This document shows positions 9,362 to 15,690 of a DNA stretch of 17,664 nt, in pieces. The stretch's first letter is position 1. Every line of letters begins with the position of its first letter. Position numbers and translations under genes: made by a program. This DNA is from Candidatus Stercoripulliclostridium pullicola (GTDB lineage Bacteria > Bacillota > Clostridia > Christensenellales > DTU072), in the NCBI GenBank assembly GCA_017694145.1, contig JADINF010000125.1, positions 1-17,664 on the forward strand, given 5' to 3'. Below the pieces are notes generated by a model, which made no database searches, was not told where the DNA came from, and was given only the letters and a program-made list of their open reading frames with translations.

Positions 9362-10462
9362 TCAACCGTTCGCCTTGATGAGATAGTCGTATATGAATCC
9401 CTCTATGTCGCCGTCCATCACCGCGTTCACGTCGGTATTCTCGTACCCCGTGCGGTGATCCTTGACGAGCGTGTACGGGCAGAATACGTAGCTCCTTATC
9501 TGCGAGCCCCACTCTATCTTCTTGATCTCGCCCTTCAGGCTCATCGCCTCTTCCATCTGCTCGCGCTCCTTGAGCTCGACGAGCTTACTGTACAGCATGC
9601 GCATGGCGGTTTCCTTGTTCTGTACCTGACTGCGCTCGTTCTGACACCAGGTGACTATTCCCGTAGGTATGTGCGTTATGCGTACCGCGGACTCCGTCTT
9701 GTTGACGTGCTGCCCGCCCGCTCCGGACGACCGGCAGGTGTCTATCTTCAGATCCTCGGGGTTTATCTTGATCTCGCCGTCGTCGATTATCTCCGGCATG
9801 ACCTCCAGCGAAGCGAAGCTCGTGTGCCTTCTCTTGTTGGCGTCGAAAGGACTTATTCTGACGAGTCTGTGCACCCCTTTTTCCGCTTTCAGGAACCCGT
9901 ATGCGTTGGTTCCGGAAAGAGTGAACGTCACGCTCTTGATACCCGCCTCGTCGCCGTCCTGATAGTCCTGCACGCTTACGGCGTACCCTTTGCGCTCCGC
10001 GTAACGGCGGTACATGCGGTACAGCATTTCCGCCCAGTCCTGCGCTTCCGTGCCGCCCGCGCCCGCGTGTAACGTAAGGATTGCGTTGAGCGCGTCGTAT
10101 TTACCGTTGAGGAGAGTGTCGAGGAATAACTCCTCCGACTCTTTCGAGAGTTCTTCGAGAAGCGCCGTTATCTCCGCCGCCGCGCCCTCTTCCTCCATCT
10201 CCTCCGCCATCTCCATGAGTTCGGCGATATTTACAACCTTCGCGCGGAGCGCGTCAACTTCCTTGAGCTTACGCTCGTTCTCCGCTATGCGCATGTTGAC
10301 GGATTTGGCTTTGTTGAGGTCGAGCCAGAAGCCCTCTTTCTCCTGCTCCGCGCGCAGTTCGGTAAGCTCCTTTGCGAGCTTCTCCGTGTCGAGCGCCGCC
10401 GCCGATCTCTCGACGGAATCTTTAAGTTCGCCGAGCTTTATTTTCTCCGCGTAAAAATCCAT
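9362..10462 (-). CDS. prfB: peptide chain release factor 2
   Basis: The 366-residue factor ends translation at UGA and UAA. It carries the RF2-specific stop-reading tripeptide SPF (204-206) and the peptidyl-tRNA hydrolysis motif GGQ (249-251) inside RSSGAGGQHVNKTESAVR. The N-terminal helical domain is complete. Many bacteria need a programmed +1 shift at CUU-UGA-C near codon 25, but here the equivalent place (Leu24-Asp25, RSAAALDTE) reads CTC-GAC in one frame, so no shift is needed. The start lies six bases after the secA stop; GGGAG in the last secA codons is a suitable ribosome site. The secA-prfB order matches Bacillus and many Firmicutes. The gene itself stops with TGA. Confidence 0.98.
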   Translation of the reverse strand: MDFYAEKIKLGELKDSVERSAAALDTEKLAKELTELRAEQEKEGFWLDLNKAKSVNMRIAENERKLKEVDALRAKVVNIAELMEMAEEMEEEGAAAEITALLEELSKESEELFLDTLLNGKYDALNAILTLHAGAGGTEAQDWAEMLYRMYRRYAERKGYAVSVQDYQDGDEAGIKSVTFTLSGTNAYGFLKAEKGVHRLVRISPFDANKRRHTSFASLEVMPEIIDDGEIKINPEDLKIDTCRSSGAGGQHVNKTESAVRITHIPTGIVTWCQNERSQVQNKETAMRMLYSKLVELKEREQMEEAMSLKGEIKKIEWGSQIRSYVFCPYTLVKDHRTGYENTDVNAVMDGDIEGFIYDYLIKANG

Positions 10463-10468
10463 ATCCTG

Positions 10469-13126
10469 TTATCTCCCGCAACAATTCTTATATTTCTTGC
10501 CGCTTCCGCAGGGGCAGGGATCGTTGCGCCCGGGTTGCTTTTTCTTCTCCGTATTCACCACGGTCACGCGGCGCTGTTGCTCGCGCGTATACAAATTTAT
10601 CCTCTCTATCGCCGCGTCCACGTCGAGCTTGGCAAGGATCATCGCCGTGTTGTCCTGTATCGTTTCGATCATCGCGTCGAACATCTCGAAGCCTTCGCGC
10701 CGGTACTCCATCACGGGATCCTTCTGCCCGTAACCGCGCAGTCCTATCCCCTTGCGGAGCGCGTCCATATTCGATATGTGGTTCATCCACTGCCTGTCCA
10801 CCTGATTGAGAAGGACGTTGCGCTCCGTGCGCTTGAAGTCGATGCGGTTCTCCTCCGCCTTCTTCATCTTAGCTTCGTACTGCTTGATCGTCGTCTCGAG
10901 CACGAGCTCCTCTATCTTCTCCTCGCTGAGCTCGGTGAGAAGTTCTGGCGTGATGAGCCCTGTGCCTTTCTCGAGCAGTTTGAGTTCGAGCGCCGAATTG
11001 AAAGAAGCGATATCCACTTCCTCTTCCGATTCGTCGTAATTGACGAACGTGCCCACTATGCTCAGCGCGAGAGGTTCGAAATACTTCAAGATCTGTTCGT
11101 GCACGTCTTTCCCGTCGAGCACCGCGTTGCGCTCCGCGTAAATAAGCTGACGCTGTTTGTTCATCACGTCGTCGTAATTCAATACGTGCTTACGTATCGC
11201 GTAATTGTTTTCCTCGCATCTGCGCTGCGCCACTTCTATCTGCTTGGAAAGTATCGAGACCTGCAGCATCTGCCCTTCGCCCATGAGCCCTTTCAGTCTG
11301 TCGCCGCCGAAAATGCGCAACAGATCGTCCTCGAACGAAAGATAGAAACACGAAGATCCCGGATCTCCCTGACGTCCGCTTCTGCCGCGCAACTGGTTGT
11401 CGATACGACGGGCTTCGTGCCTCTCGGTACCGATCACTCTTAAACCGCCCAGTTCGCGGACCTTCTCTTTCGCGGCGTCCGTTTCCTTCTTGAATTCGGC
11501 GATAAGCTCGTTATAACGCGCCCGCGCGTTGACTTCTTCCTCCGCGCTCACCGCGTTGAACGCGGAAGCCGTTTCTATGAGTTCGGGAGTGAAGCCCTCT
11601 TTCTCCATCTTCTGCTTCGCCATGAATTCGGGGTTGCCGCCTAGAAGAATGTCCGTTCCGCGTCCCGCCATGTTGGTGGCTATCGTAACGGCGCCCTCTC
11701 TGCCCGCCTGCGCGATTATCGCCGCTTCCTCGGTGTGGTGCTTGGCGTTCAGTACGTTGTGCGGTATGCGCTCCTTGCGGAGAAGATCCGAAAGCTCCTC
11801 GCTCGCCGCCACGTTCGTGGTGCCCACGAGTACCGGTTGTCCCTTCTCGTGCGCTTCGCGCACGTCCTCGATGACCGCCGCGTATTTCTCCGCTTTGGTG
11901 CGGAAGATCTTGTCCGCTTCGTCCACGCGGACGACTTTGAGGTTCGGCGGTATCGGCACTACGTCGAGCTCGTATATCCCTCTGAATTCCGCTTCCTCCG
12001 TCATCGCCGTTCCGGTCATGCCCGAAAGCTTCTTGTAAAGTCTGAAGAAATTCTGGAAGGTTATCGTCGCTATCGTCTTGTTTTCTTTACGGATGGCGAC
12101 CTGCTCTTTCGCCTCTATCGCCTGGTGGAGCCCGTCGGAATAGCGCCTGCCGCTCATCTTGCGCCCCGTGAATTCATCGACGATGATGATCTCGCCGTTC
12201 TCGACGATGTAGTCCTTGTTGAGGTGCATGAGATAGTTGGCGCGAAGCGCCGAATTGATACGCATCGAAAGCTCTGCGTTCTCCGCATCGCCCAGATTGT
12301 CTATGCGGAAATACCTCTCCGCTTTCTCCACGCCCTGTTCGCTTAGATAAACGTGATTGTCCTTCTCGTCCTTGATGACGTCCTCGTCGCCGTCGAGGCT
12401 CTTGACGAAGCGGTCGGTCTGTACGTAAAGCTCTCCCGACTCGCCGGCCATCGCGGAAATGATGAGCGGCGTGCGCGCTTCGTCGATGAGAATGCTGTCC
12501 ACTTCGTCCACTATGGCGAATTCGTGTCCGCGCTGAACGGCTTTCTCGCGCTCGGTGACCATATTGTCGCGCAGATAATCGAATCCTATCTCGTTATTGG
12601 TTGCGTAAGTAATATCGGCGGCGTAAGCGGCTTTGCGCTCGGCGTTCGACATGCCCTGCGTGACCACGCCCACGCTCATGCCGAGGAATTTATAGATCTT
12701 GCCCATCCATTCGGCGTCGCGCTTCGCAAGGTAGTCGTTCACCGTAACGATATGCACTCCCTTACCGGAAAGCGCGTTGAGATAAGCGGGAAGGGTGGCG
12801 ACGAGAGTTTTACCTTCGCCCGTCTGCATCTCCGCTATCCTTCCCTGATGAAGGACTATGCCGCCCAAAAGCTGCACGTGGAAGTGGCGCATGTTGAGAA
12901 CGCGAGCACCCGCTTCTCTTACGACGGCGAAAGCGTCGGGCAAAAGCTCGTCGAGAGTTTCGCCCGCGGCGTAGCGCGCTTTGAGCGCCGCGGTCTGCGC
13001 GGAAAGCTCCTCGTCGCTCATCGCGCCGTATTTGTCGGAAAGTTTCTCTATTTTGTCCGCCGTAACTTCGAGCTTTTTAAGCTGGCGTTTCTTTTCGCTT
13101 CTGAACAGAAAATCTGCTAAACCCAT
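10469..13126 (-). CDS. secA: preprotein translocase subunit SecA
   Basis: The 885-residue ATPase drives secretory proteins through SecYEG. Walker A is QTGEGKT (101-107) and the DEAD-like Walker B is VDEVD (206-210), followed by SILIDEARTPL. The second motor domain contains NMAGRGTDI and RQLRGRSGRQGDPG-type motifs. The helical scaffold segment has DRQWMNHISNMDALRKGIGLRGYGQKDP. The C-terminus is the zinc-binding tail with Cys871, Cys873, Cys882 and Cys883 (DPCPCGSGKKYKNCC), used to contact SecB or ribosomes and lipid in other bacteria. The ATG at 13126 follows GAGG with seven bases between. It is the first gene of a six-gene minus-strand unit, with its own promoter and a structured GC-rich leader. 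Confidence 0.98.
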   Translation of the reverse strand: MGLADFLFRSEKKRQLKKLEVTADKIEKLSDKYGAMSDEELSAQTAALKARYAAGETLDELLPDAFAVVREAGARVLNMRHFHVQLLGGIVLHQGRIAEMQTGEGKTLVATLPAYLNALSGKGVHIVTVNDYLAKRDAEWMGKIYKFLGMSVGVVTQGMSNAERKAAYAADITYATNNEIGFDYLRDNMVTEREKAVQRGHEFAIVDEVDSILIDEARTPLIISAMAGESGELYVQTDRFVKSLDGDEDVIKDEKDNHVYLSEQGVEKAERYFRIDNLGDAENAELSMRINSALRANYLMHLNKDYIVENGEIIIVDEFTGRKMSGRRYSDGLHQAIEAKEQVAIRKENKTIATITFQNFFRLYKKLSGMTGTAMTEEAEFRGIYELDVVPIPPNLKVVRVDEADKIFRTKAEKYAAVIEDVREAHEKGQPVLVGTTNVAASEELSDLLRKERIPHNVLNAKHHTEEAAIIAQAGREGAVTIATNMAGRGTDILLGGNPEFMAKQKMEKEGFTPELIETASAFNAVSAEEEVNARARYNELIAEFKKETDAAKEKVRELGGLRVIGTERHEARRIDNQLRGRSGRQGDPGSSCFYLSFEDDLLRIFGGDRLKGLMGEGQMLQVSILSKQIEVAQRRCEENNYAIRKHVLNYDDVMNKQRQLIYAERNAVLDGKDVHEQILKYFEPLALSIVGTFVNYDESEEEVDIASFNSALELKLLEKGTGLITPELLTELSEEKIEELVLETTIKQYEAKMKKAEENRIDFKRTERNVLLNQVDRQWMNHISNMDALRKGIGLRGYGQKDPVMEYRREGFEMFDAMIETIQDNTAMILAKLDVDAAIERINLYTREQQRRVTVVNTEKKKQPGRNDPCPCGSGKKYKNCCGR

Positions 13127-13143
13127 TTTTGCCTCGTTAACGA

Positions 13144-13183
13144 CCGCGCGCGCGGATATTGCCCGTGCGGGCGCGTTGCGCGG
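13144..13183 (-). promoter_or_regulatory. GC-rich nested hairpin in the secA leader
   Basis: In the transcribed leader, CCGCGC (13183-13178) can pair with GCGCGG (13149-13144). Inside them GCCCG (13172-13168) and CGGGC (13165-13161) form a second short hairpin. The structure ends about 18 nt before the secA start. It could modulate translation; no homologous regulator is recognised. Confidence 0.35.
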
Positions 13184-13202
13184 CTAATATATAATCTTAC
13201 AC

Positions 13203-13231
13203 ATTATATCATAAGGTAAACGGTTCCGCAA
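13203..13231 (-). promoter_or_regulatory. sigma-A promoter of the secA operon
   Basis: The minus strand reads TTGCGG (13231-13226), 17 bases, TATAAT (13208-13203) with TGA directly before the -10 (extended -10). Transcription would start near 13196 and give a leader of about 70 nt. Confidence 0.75.
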
Positions 13232-13261
13232 GCGTTAGTCGCGTTCCGCGCCGATTTGCGA

Positions 13262-13491
13262 TGTAGGGTTGTCAAACATTTGTTACACATTGGAGAAAAA
13301 AGAAGAGAGGAACTCATTGGGGGACTTCCGGCCCGGGGGGCGCATCGGGAAGTTGTTGTACTCGTTCATGTATCTCCTTAATTGCTTGTTGTAGTCTTCC
13401 GGGCTGTAGAACGTTTTCTTTGCATAGAACATTTCGTTTTCCTTCTGTCTCCTTCTTCTCCACTGTGTCATAAATGTATTGTAAACCTACA
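13262..13491. mobile_element. 230-bp internally deleted insertion-sequence relic with terminal inverted repeats
   Basis: Plus-strand 13262-13289 and minus-strand 13491-13464 start with TGTAGG, end with ACACA and align at about 22 of 29 positions with two one-base gaps, as terminal inverted repeats do. Between them lies only the last part of a transposase whose stop codon falls inside the left repeat. Most of the element, including the first two catalytic residues, is gone, leaving a MITE-like remnant. TGT ends and the transposase tail suit an IS481-like or related DDE element. I found no target-site duplication in the flanks. Confidence 0.65.
13283..13471 (-). pseudogene. C-terminal fragment of a DDE (integrase core) transposase
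   Basis: The translated piece contains NEMFYAKKTFYSPEDYNKQL, then RYMNEYNNFPMRP and KSPNEFL, the usual ending of IS481-like/integrase-core transposases (FYS-x-EDF-x-KQL, NNFPMRPLGWKSP). Just upstream another frame reads TVEK, matching the family's TVERSHRKDNE around the catalytic Glu. Joining TVEK to RRQKENEMFY needs removal of one extra base near 13454, so a frameshift separates them. Everything N-terminal of this Glu is missing. The nominal ATG at 13471 lies inside the terminal repeat and is not a credible start. This is a dead fragment. Confidence 0.75.
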
Positions 13492-13511
13492 TTTAAGGGT
13501 GGTTAAATGTA
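13488..13511. promoter_or_regulatory. 9-bp perfect palindrome upstream of the lipoprotein promoter
   Basis: TACATTTAA (13488-13496) and TTAAATGTA (13503-13511) surround GGGTGG. The palindrome sits 11 bases upstream of the -35 box and its left arm overlaps the outer end of the IS relic. It looks like a repressor or activator site, but no regulator is assigned. Confidence 0.4.
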
Positions 13512-13521
13512 ATTAACGGTA

Positions 13522-13550
13522 TTGACTAGCGGGCGGTTGCGGTTTATAAT
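13522..13550 (+). promoter_or_regulatory. sigma-A promoter for the EEP-fold lipoprotein gene
   Basis: TTGACT (13522-13527), exactly 17 bases and TATAAT (13545-13550) form a near-consensus promoter. Transcription should start near 13557, about 50-60 nt before the likely ribosome site and start. Confidence 0.75.
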
Positions 13551-13605
13551 TCATACTGTCTATTAGTCTCGCGTGCATCGCGTGCGCAATGCGTGTGGAA
13601 GGCTC

Positions 13606-14490
13606 TTGGAGGGAATTATAAGAAAACTCAGAACACTCTTGCTCGTCCTCGTGATGTTGTGCCTCGTCTGCGGCACTCTCGCTGCCTGTCTGCCGATGCC
13701 CGACATCCCGCTATTCGACCCGGAACGCGGCGTCGACGCTACACGCCGCGGCGGGATCTCTTTCACCGTTGCCTCCTACAACGTCTGGAGCGGCGGCAAC
13801 ACCCTCGAAAACGAATACGCGATCGCCGCCCAACTCGACGACTGCGGCGTCGACATCGCCGGACTCCAGGAAGTGGACACCGACGACTTCGACCGCAGAG
13901 GCGGAGGCTTCACGACCGCGTTGACGAGCGGTTCCCTCGCCAACAAACACTTCACCCCCACCGAAACATACGCTATGGGCGACAAGTACGGCATTATGAC
14001 GACGACGTCCCGCACGATCGCCGACGCGCAATGCGCGATGCTGCCCTATCCCTATCCCTATGTTTCCGCGCATATGGAGCCGAGGATGGTACAGCGCACT
14101 CTGATCGACGTCGACGGCGTGCGGATCGCGTTTTACAACACCCACCTCGACTACACAAACGCACAGAAAGACGGCAGGCTTTTGCGCGAACTGCAGGCGG
14201 AGTTCATCTTCGAGCTGATGCAGAGCGACCCGTCCCCGTACAAGGTGCTGACAGGCGACTTCAACATCTCGTCGTTCGACGACTTGGCGCCTTTCTTCGA
14301 CAGCGACGAGTATGCGCTCTTCATAAATCCCGACAACGCGCTCGCGACATTCGCCGGGGGATCGTCGTTTGCCTGCATAGACAACATTGTTTACACCTGC
14401 AAAACATTGCGGTTGACGAACGGCAGGGTCGTCGAAAACGACCTTTCCGACCACTATATGCTGACGGCGTCTTTCGAGACGCTCGCCTGA
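13606..14490 (+). CDS. endonuclease/exonuclease/phosphatase-family lipoprotein
   Basis: The frame is open from 13573; I use the TTG at 13606 (294 residues). The protein has a lipoprotein signal: basic RKLR, a hydrophobic core and lipobox LAAC with the acceptor at Cys28. The EEP fold follows, with SYNVWS (Asn59), GLQEVD (Glu89), YNTHLD (His180), LTGDFN (Asp218, Asn220), CIDNIV (Asp259) and a final SDHYML (Asp282-His283). These are the metal-binding and catalytic positions of the DNase I/phosphatase superfamily, so it should be an active hydrolase outside the membrane; substrate unknown. GGAGGG (13608-13613) points not to an ATG but to ATA at 13618, as if an original ATG had mutated. Other possible starts are GTG at 13573 or 13582. 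Isoleucine is mostly ATC, unlike the neighbours' frequent ATA, which hints at transfer. The long overlapping second frame is a shadow. Confidence 0.85.
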   Translation: MEGIIRKLRTLLLVLVMLCLVCGTLAACLPMPDIPLFDPERGVDATRRGGISFTVASYNVWSGGNTLENEYAIAAQLDDCGVDIAGLQEVDTDDFDRRGGGFTTALTSGSLANKHFTPTETYAMGDKYGIMTTTSRTIADAQCAMLPYPYPYVSAHMEPRMVQRTLIDVDGVRIAFYNTHLDYTNAQKDGRLLRELQAEFIFELMQSDPSPYKVLTGDFNISSFDDLAPFFDSDEYALFINPDNALATFAGGSSFACIDNIVYTCKTLRLTNGRVVENDLSDHYMLTASFETLA

Positions 14491-14506
14491 ACAACGGTAG
14501 GAATTT

Positions 14507-14707
14507 ATGAGCAAATTTCAACGGGCGGTCTTCTCAAAGACGGGCGCGTCCGTCTTCGCCGTTTTTGCGGCGCTGGCGCCCCTGTTTTTCCATGCGTGCC
14601 GCGGCAACCAGCACGTCTTTTTGGACAACGCGCTTTTCCCTCTCGCGCGACAAAAGTCGCGCCGCCGCGCCGCGCGCGGTAAGAGGTTTGCCTCTTGCGG
14701 AGCATAA
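14507..14707 (+). CDS. doubtful small ORF with one hydrophobic segment
   Basis: A 66-codon frame starts 16 bases after the lipoprotein stop and has AGGA five bases before its ATG. It encodes a short basic start, a hydrophobic stretch at about 13-29 (ASVFAVFAALAPLFFHA) and a basic Arg/Lys-rich tail. The tail is translated straight through two strong hairpins, so that half is probably not constrained as protein. It could be a small membrane peptide, the eroded start of a lost gene, or chance. No family is recognised. Confidence 0.3.
   Translation: MSKFQRAVFSKTGASVFAVFAALAPLFFHACRGNQHVFLDNALFPLARQKSRRRAARGKRFASCGA
14537..14696. repeat. cluster of three perfect short hairpins
   Basis: Stems are AAGACGG/CCGTCTT (14537-14556, six-base loop), GCGCGAC/GTCGCGC (14645-14662, loop AAAA) and AAGAGG/CCTCTT (14681-14696, loop TTTG). 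They lie between the lipoprotein gene and the minus-strand terminator. None has a classical T tract right behind it, although five T's follow the first stem after five bases. They may act together as weak transcription ends for the plus-strand unit. Confidence 0.45.
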
Positions 14708-14731
14708 AAAACGCGGCGGAATACCGCCGCG
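14706..14731 (-). terminator. Rho-independent terminator of the Lgt-family gene
   Basis: CGCGGCGG (14712-14719) and CCGCCGCG (14724-14731) form a perfect eight-base stem with a four-base loop. On the minus strand it is followed by six T's (14711-14706). It lies 14 bp after the stop of the Lgt-family gene. Confidence 0.85.
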
Positions 14732-14745
14732 CCGATCGTAATAAC

Positions 14746-15567
14746 TTATTTTTGTCTCGCCGCTCTTTTCCTTTCCGCGGGTTCGACGATCGGGTGCTCT
14801 TTGAGATACGCCTGCCGCTTTGCCCACAGCTTCCCGAGTATCGGAATGAGTATCACGCCGCCTATCACGAGTATCACCGACCAGAACTGCGAAGGGCTCA
14901 TGCCGGGCACGAACTCCCCTCTGTCGTCGTCGCGGAAGTACTCGATAACGAAACGGAATATGCCGTAAAGTATCATGTAAAGGGGAAGGTTATAGGGGTG
15001 CGCTTTTTTCAGATAAACGGCGAGCAGTATCCCGAAAACGATGAAAAGGAATACCGCTTCTATCAAATTTGTGGGAATGACCTTTTCGGTAAGTCCGCCC
15101 GTTTCGAGGTCTACGAACTGCACTCCTATGGGGCTCGTCGTGGGTTTGCCGTAACAGCACCCCGCCATGAAGCACCCCACTCTGCCGAAGGCGTGTCCGA
15201 TAAGGATACCGAGCGGAACGTTACTTACGATGTCTATCATTTTGCTTTGATAGCGCTTGCGGAAAAGGAAGGCGAGCAAGACGAATACCGCCGCGCCGCC
15301 GATAAGTCCGCCGTAGAACGTGAGTCCGTTATAGCCGAAGCCGGCTTCCGGATTTTCGATGTAGCTGTATATCGACTGGAAAAGGGCGGCGAAGCCGAAG
15401 CCCGCCGCGGCGGTGACGACGCCGTCTACGGTAATGAAATCCGTATAACGGCTTTCGAGTTTATCTTTTTTGGCGAGGCACCAGAACACGATAAAGCAGG
15501 CGAGCACGCCCGCGCCCACCAGAATACCGTACAATGTGATAAAGCCGCCTATTTCGTATGGATACAC
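14746..15567 (-). CDS. prolipoprotein diacylglyceryl transferase (Lgt) family protein, divergent
   Basis: The 273-residue polytopic protein follows the Lgt plan: seven hydrophobic segments, GLTFYGGLIGG (81-91), GRVGCFMAGCCYG (128-140) and LYGIFRFVIEYFRDDDRG (200-217). Lgt moves diacylglycerol from phosphatidylglycerol to the lipobox cysteine of exported lipoproteins. Two signature sites differ from the classical enzyme: the His of the SFHGG motif, needed in E. coli, is Tyr85 here, and the usual GNF-x-N-x-E is replaced by a Cys-rich GCF-x-AGCCYG. Arg129 and the late Arg/Glu cluster remain. It may be a variant Lgt or a paralogue with another acceptor, so I give no symbol. The start is GTG at 15567, with CGGAGG seven bases upstream. 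It has its own promoter and terminator, and the window's clear lipoprotein is its nearest neighbour beyond the terminator. Confidence 0.85.
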   Translation of the reverse strand: MYPYEIGGFITLYGILVGAGVLACFIVFWCLAKKDKLESRYTDFITVDGVVTAAAGFGFAALFQSIYSYIENPEAGFGYNGLTFYGGLIGGAAVFVLLAFLFRKRYQSKMIDIVSNVPLGILIGHAFGRVGCFMAGCCYGKPTTSPIGVQFVDLETGGLTEKVIPTNLIEAVFLFIVFGILLAVYLKKAHPYNLPLYMILYGIFRFVIEYFRDDDRGEFVPGMSPSQFWSVILVIGGVILIPILGKLWAKRQAYLKEHPIVEPAERKRAARQK

Positions 15568-15602
15568 GTATCGACCTCCGTGAAGGTTGTTTCTATCGGG
15601 AT

Positions 15603-15631
15603 ATTATACAACTTCCGTAAAGATAATTCAA
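15603..15631 (-). promoter_or_regulatory. sigma-A promoter of the Lgt-family gene
   Basis: The minus strand has TTGAAT (15631-15626), 17 bases, then TATAAT (15608-15603). A second -10-like TATAAT with TGG in front lies at 15641-15636 without a good -35, a possible alternative start. Confidence 0.7.
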
Positions 15632-15658
15632 TAATATTATACCAACGCGCCGATGCCG

Positions 15659-15667
15659 TGTTATAAT
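15659..15667 (+). promoter_or_regulatory. extended -10 promoter of the MBL-fold gene
   Basis: TGTTATAAT is an extended -10 element; no good -35 is seen 16-18 bases upstream. Transcription would start near 15674, leaving a very short leader that begins just before the AGGAG ribosome site at 15681-15685. Confidence 0.55.
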
Positions 15668-15690
15668 GGTGAAAAACCGAAGGAGCGGAT

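Noticed and set aside
7932..9386. 484-codon plus-strand frame opposite serS
   Set aside because: serS is certain on the other strand; the frame has no ribosome site and no recognisable motif.
10535..12346. Several long plus-strand frames opposite secA
   Set aside because: All are antisense shadows of secA with no supporting start signals.
13593..14510. A second 305-codon frame on the same strand as the EEP lipoprotein
   Set aside because: Arg/His-rich translation without domains; the catalytic motifs of the EEP family are all in the other frame. The long open frame reflects codon bias.
14695..15666. 323-codon plus-strand frame opposite the Lgt-family gene
   Set aside because: Antisense shadow; the minus strand has promoter, ribosome site, motifs and terminator.
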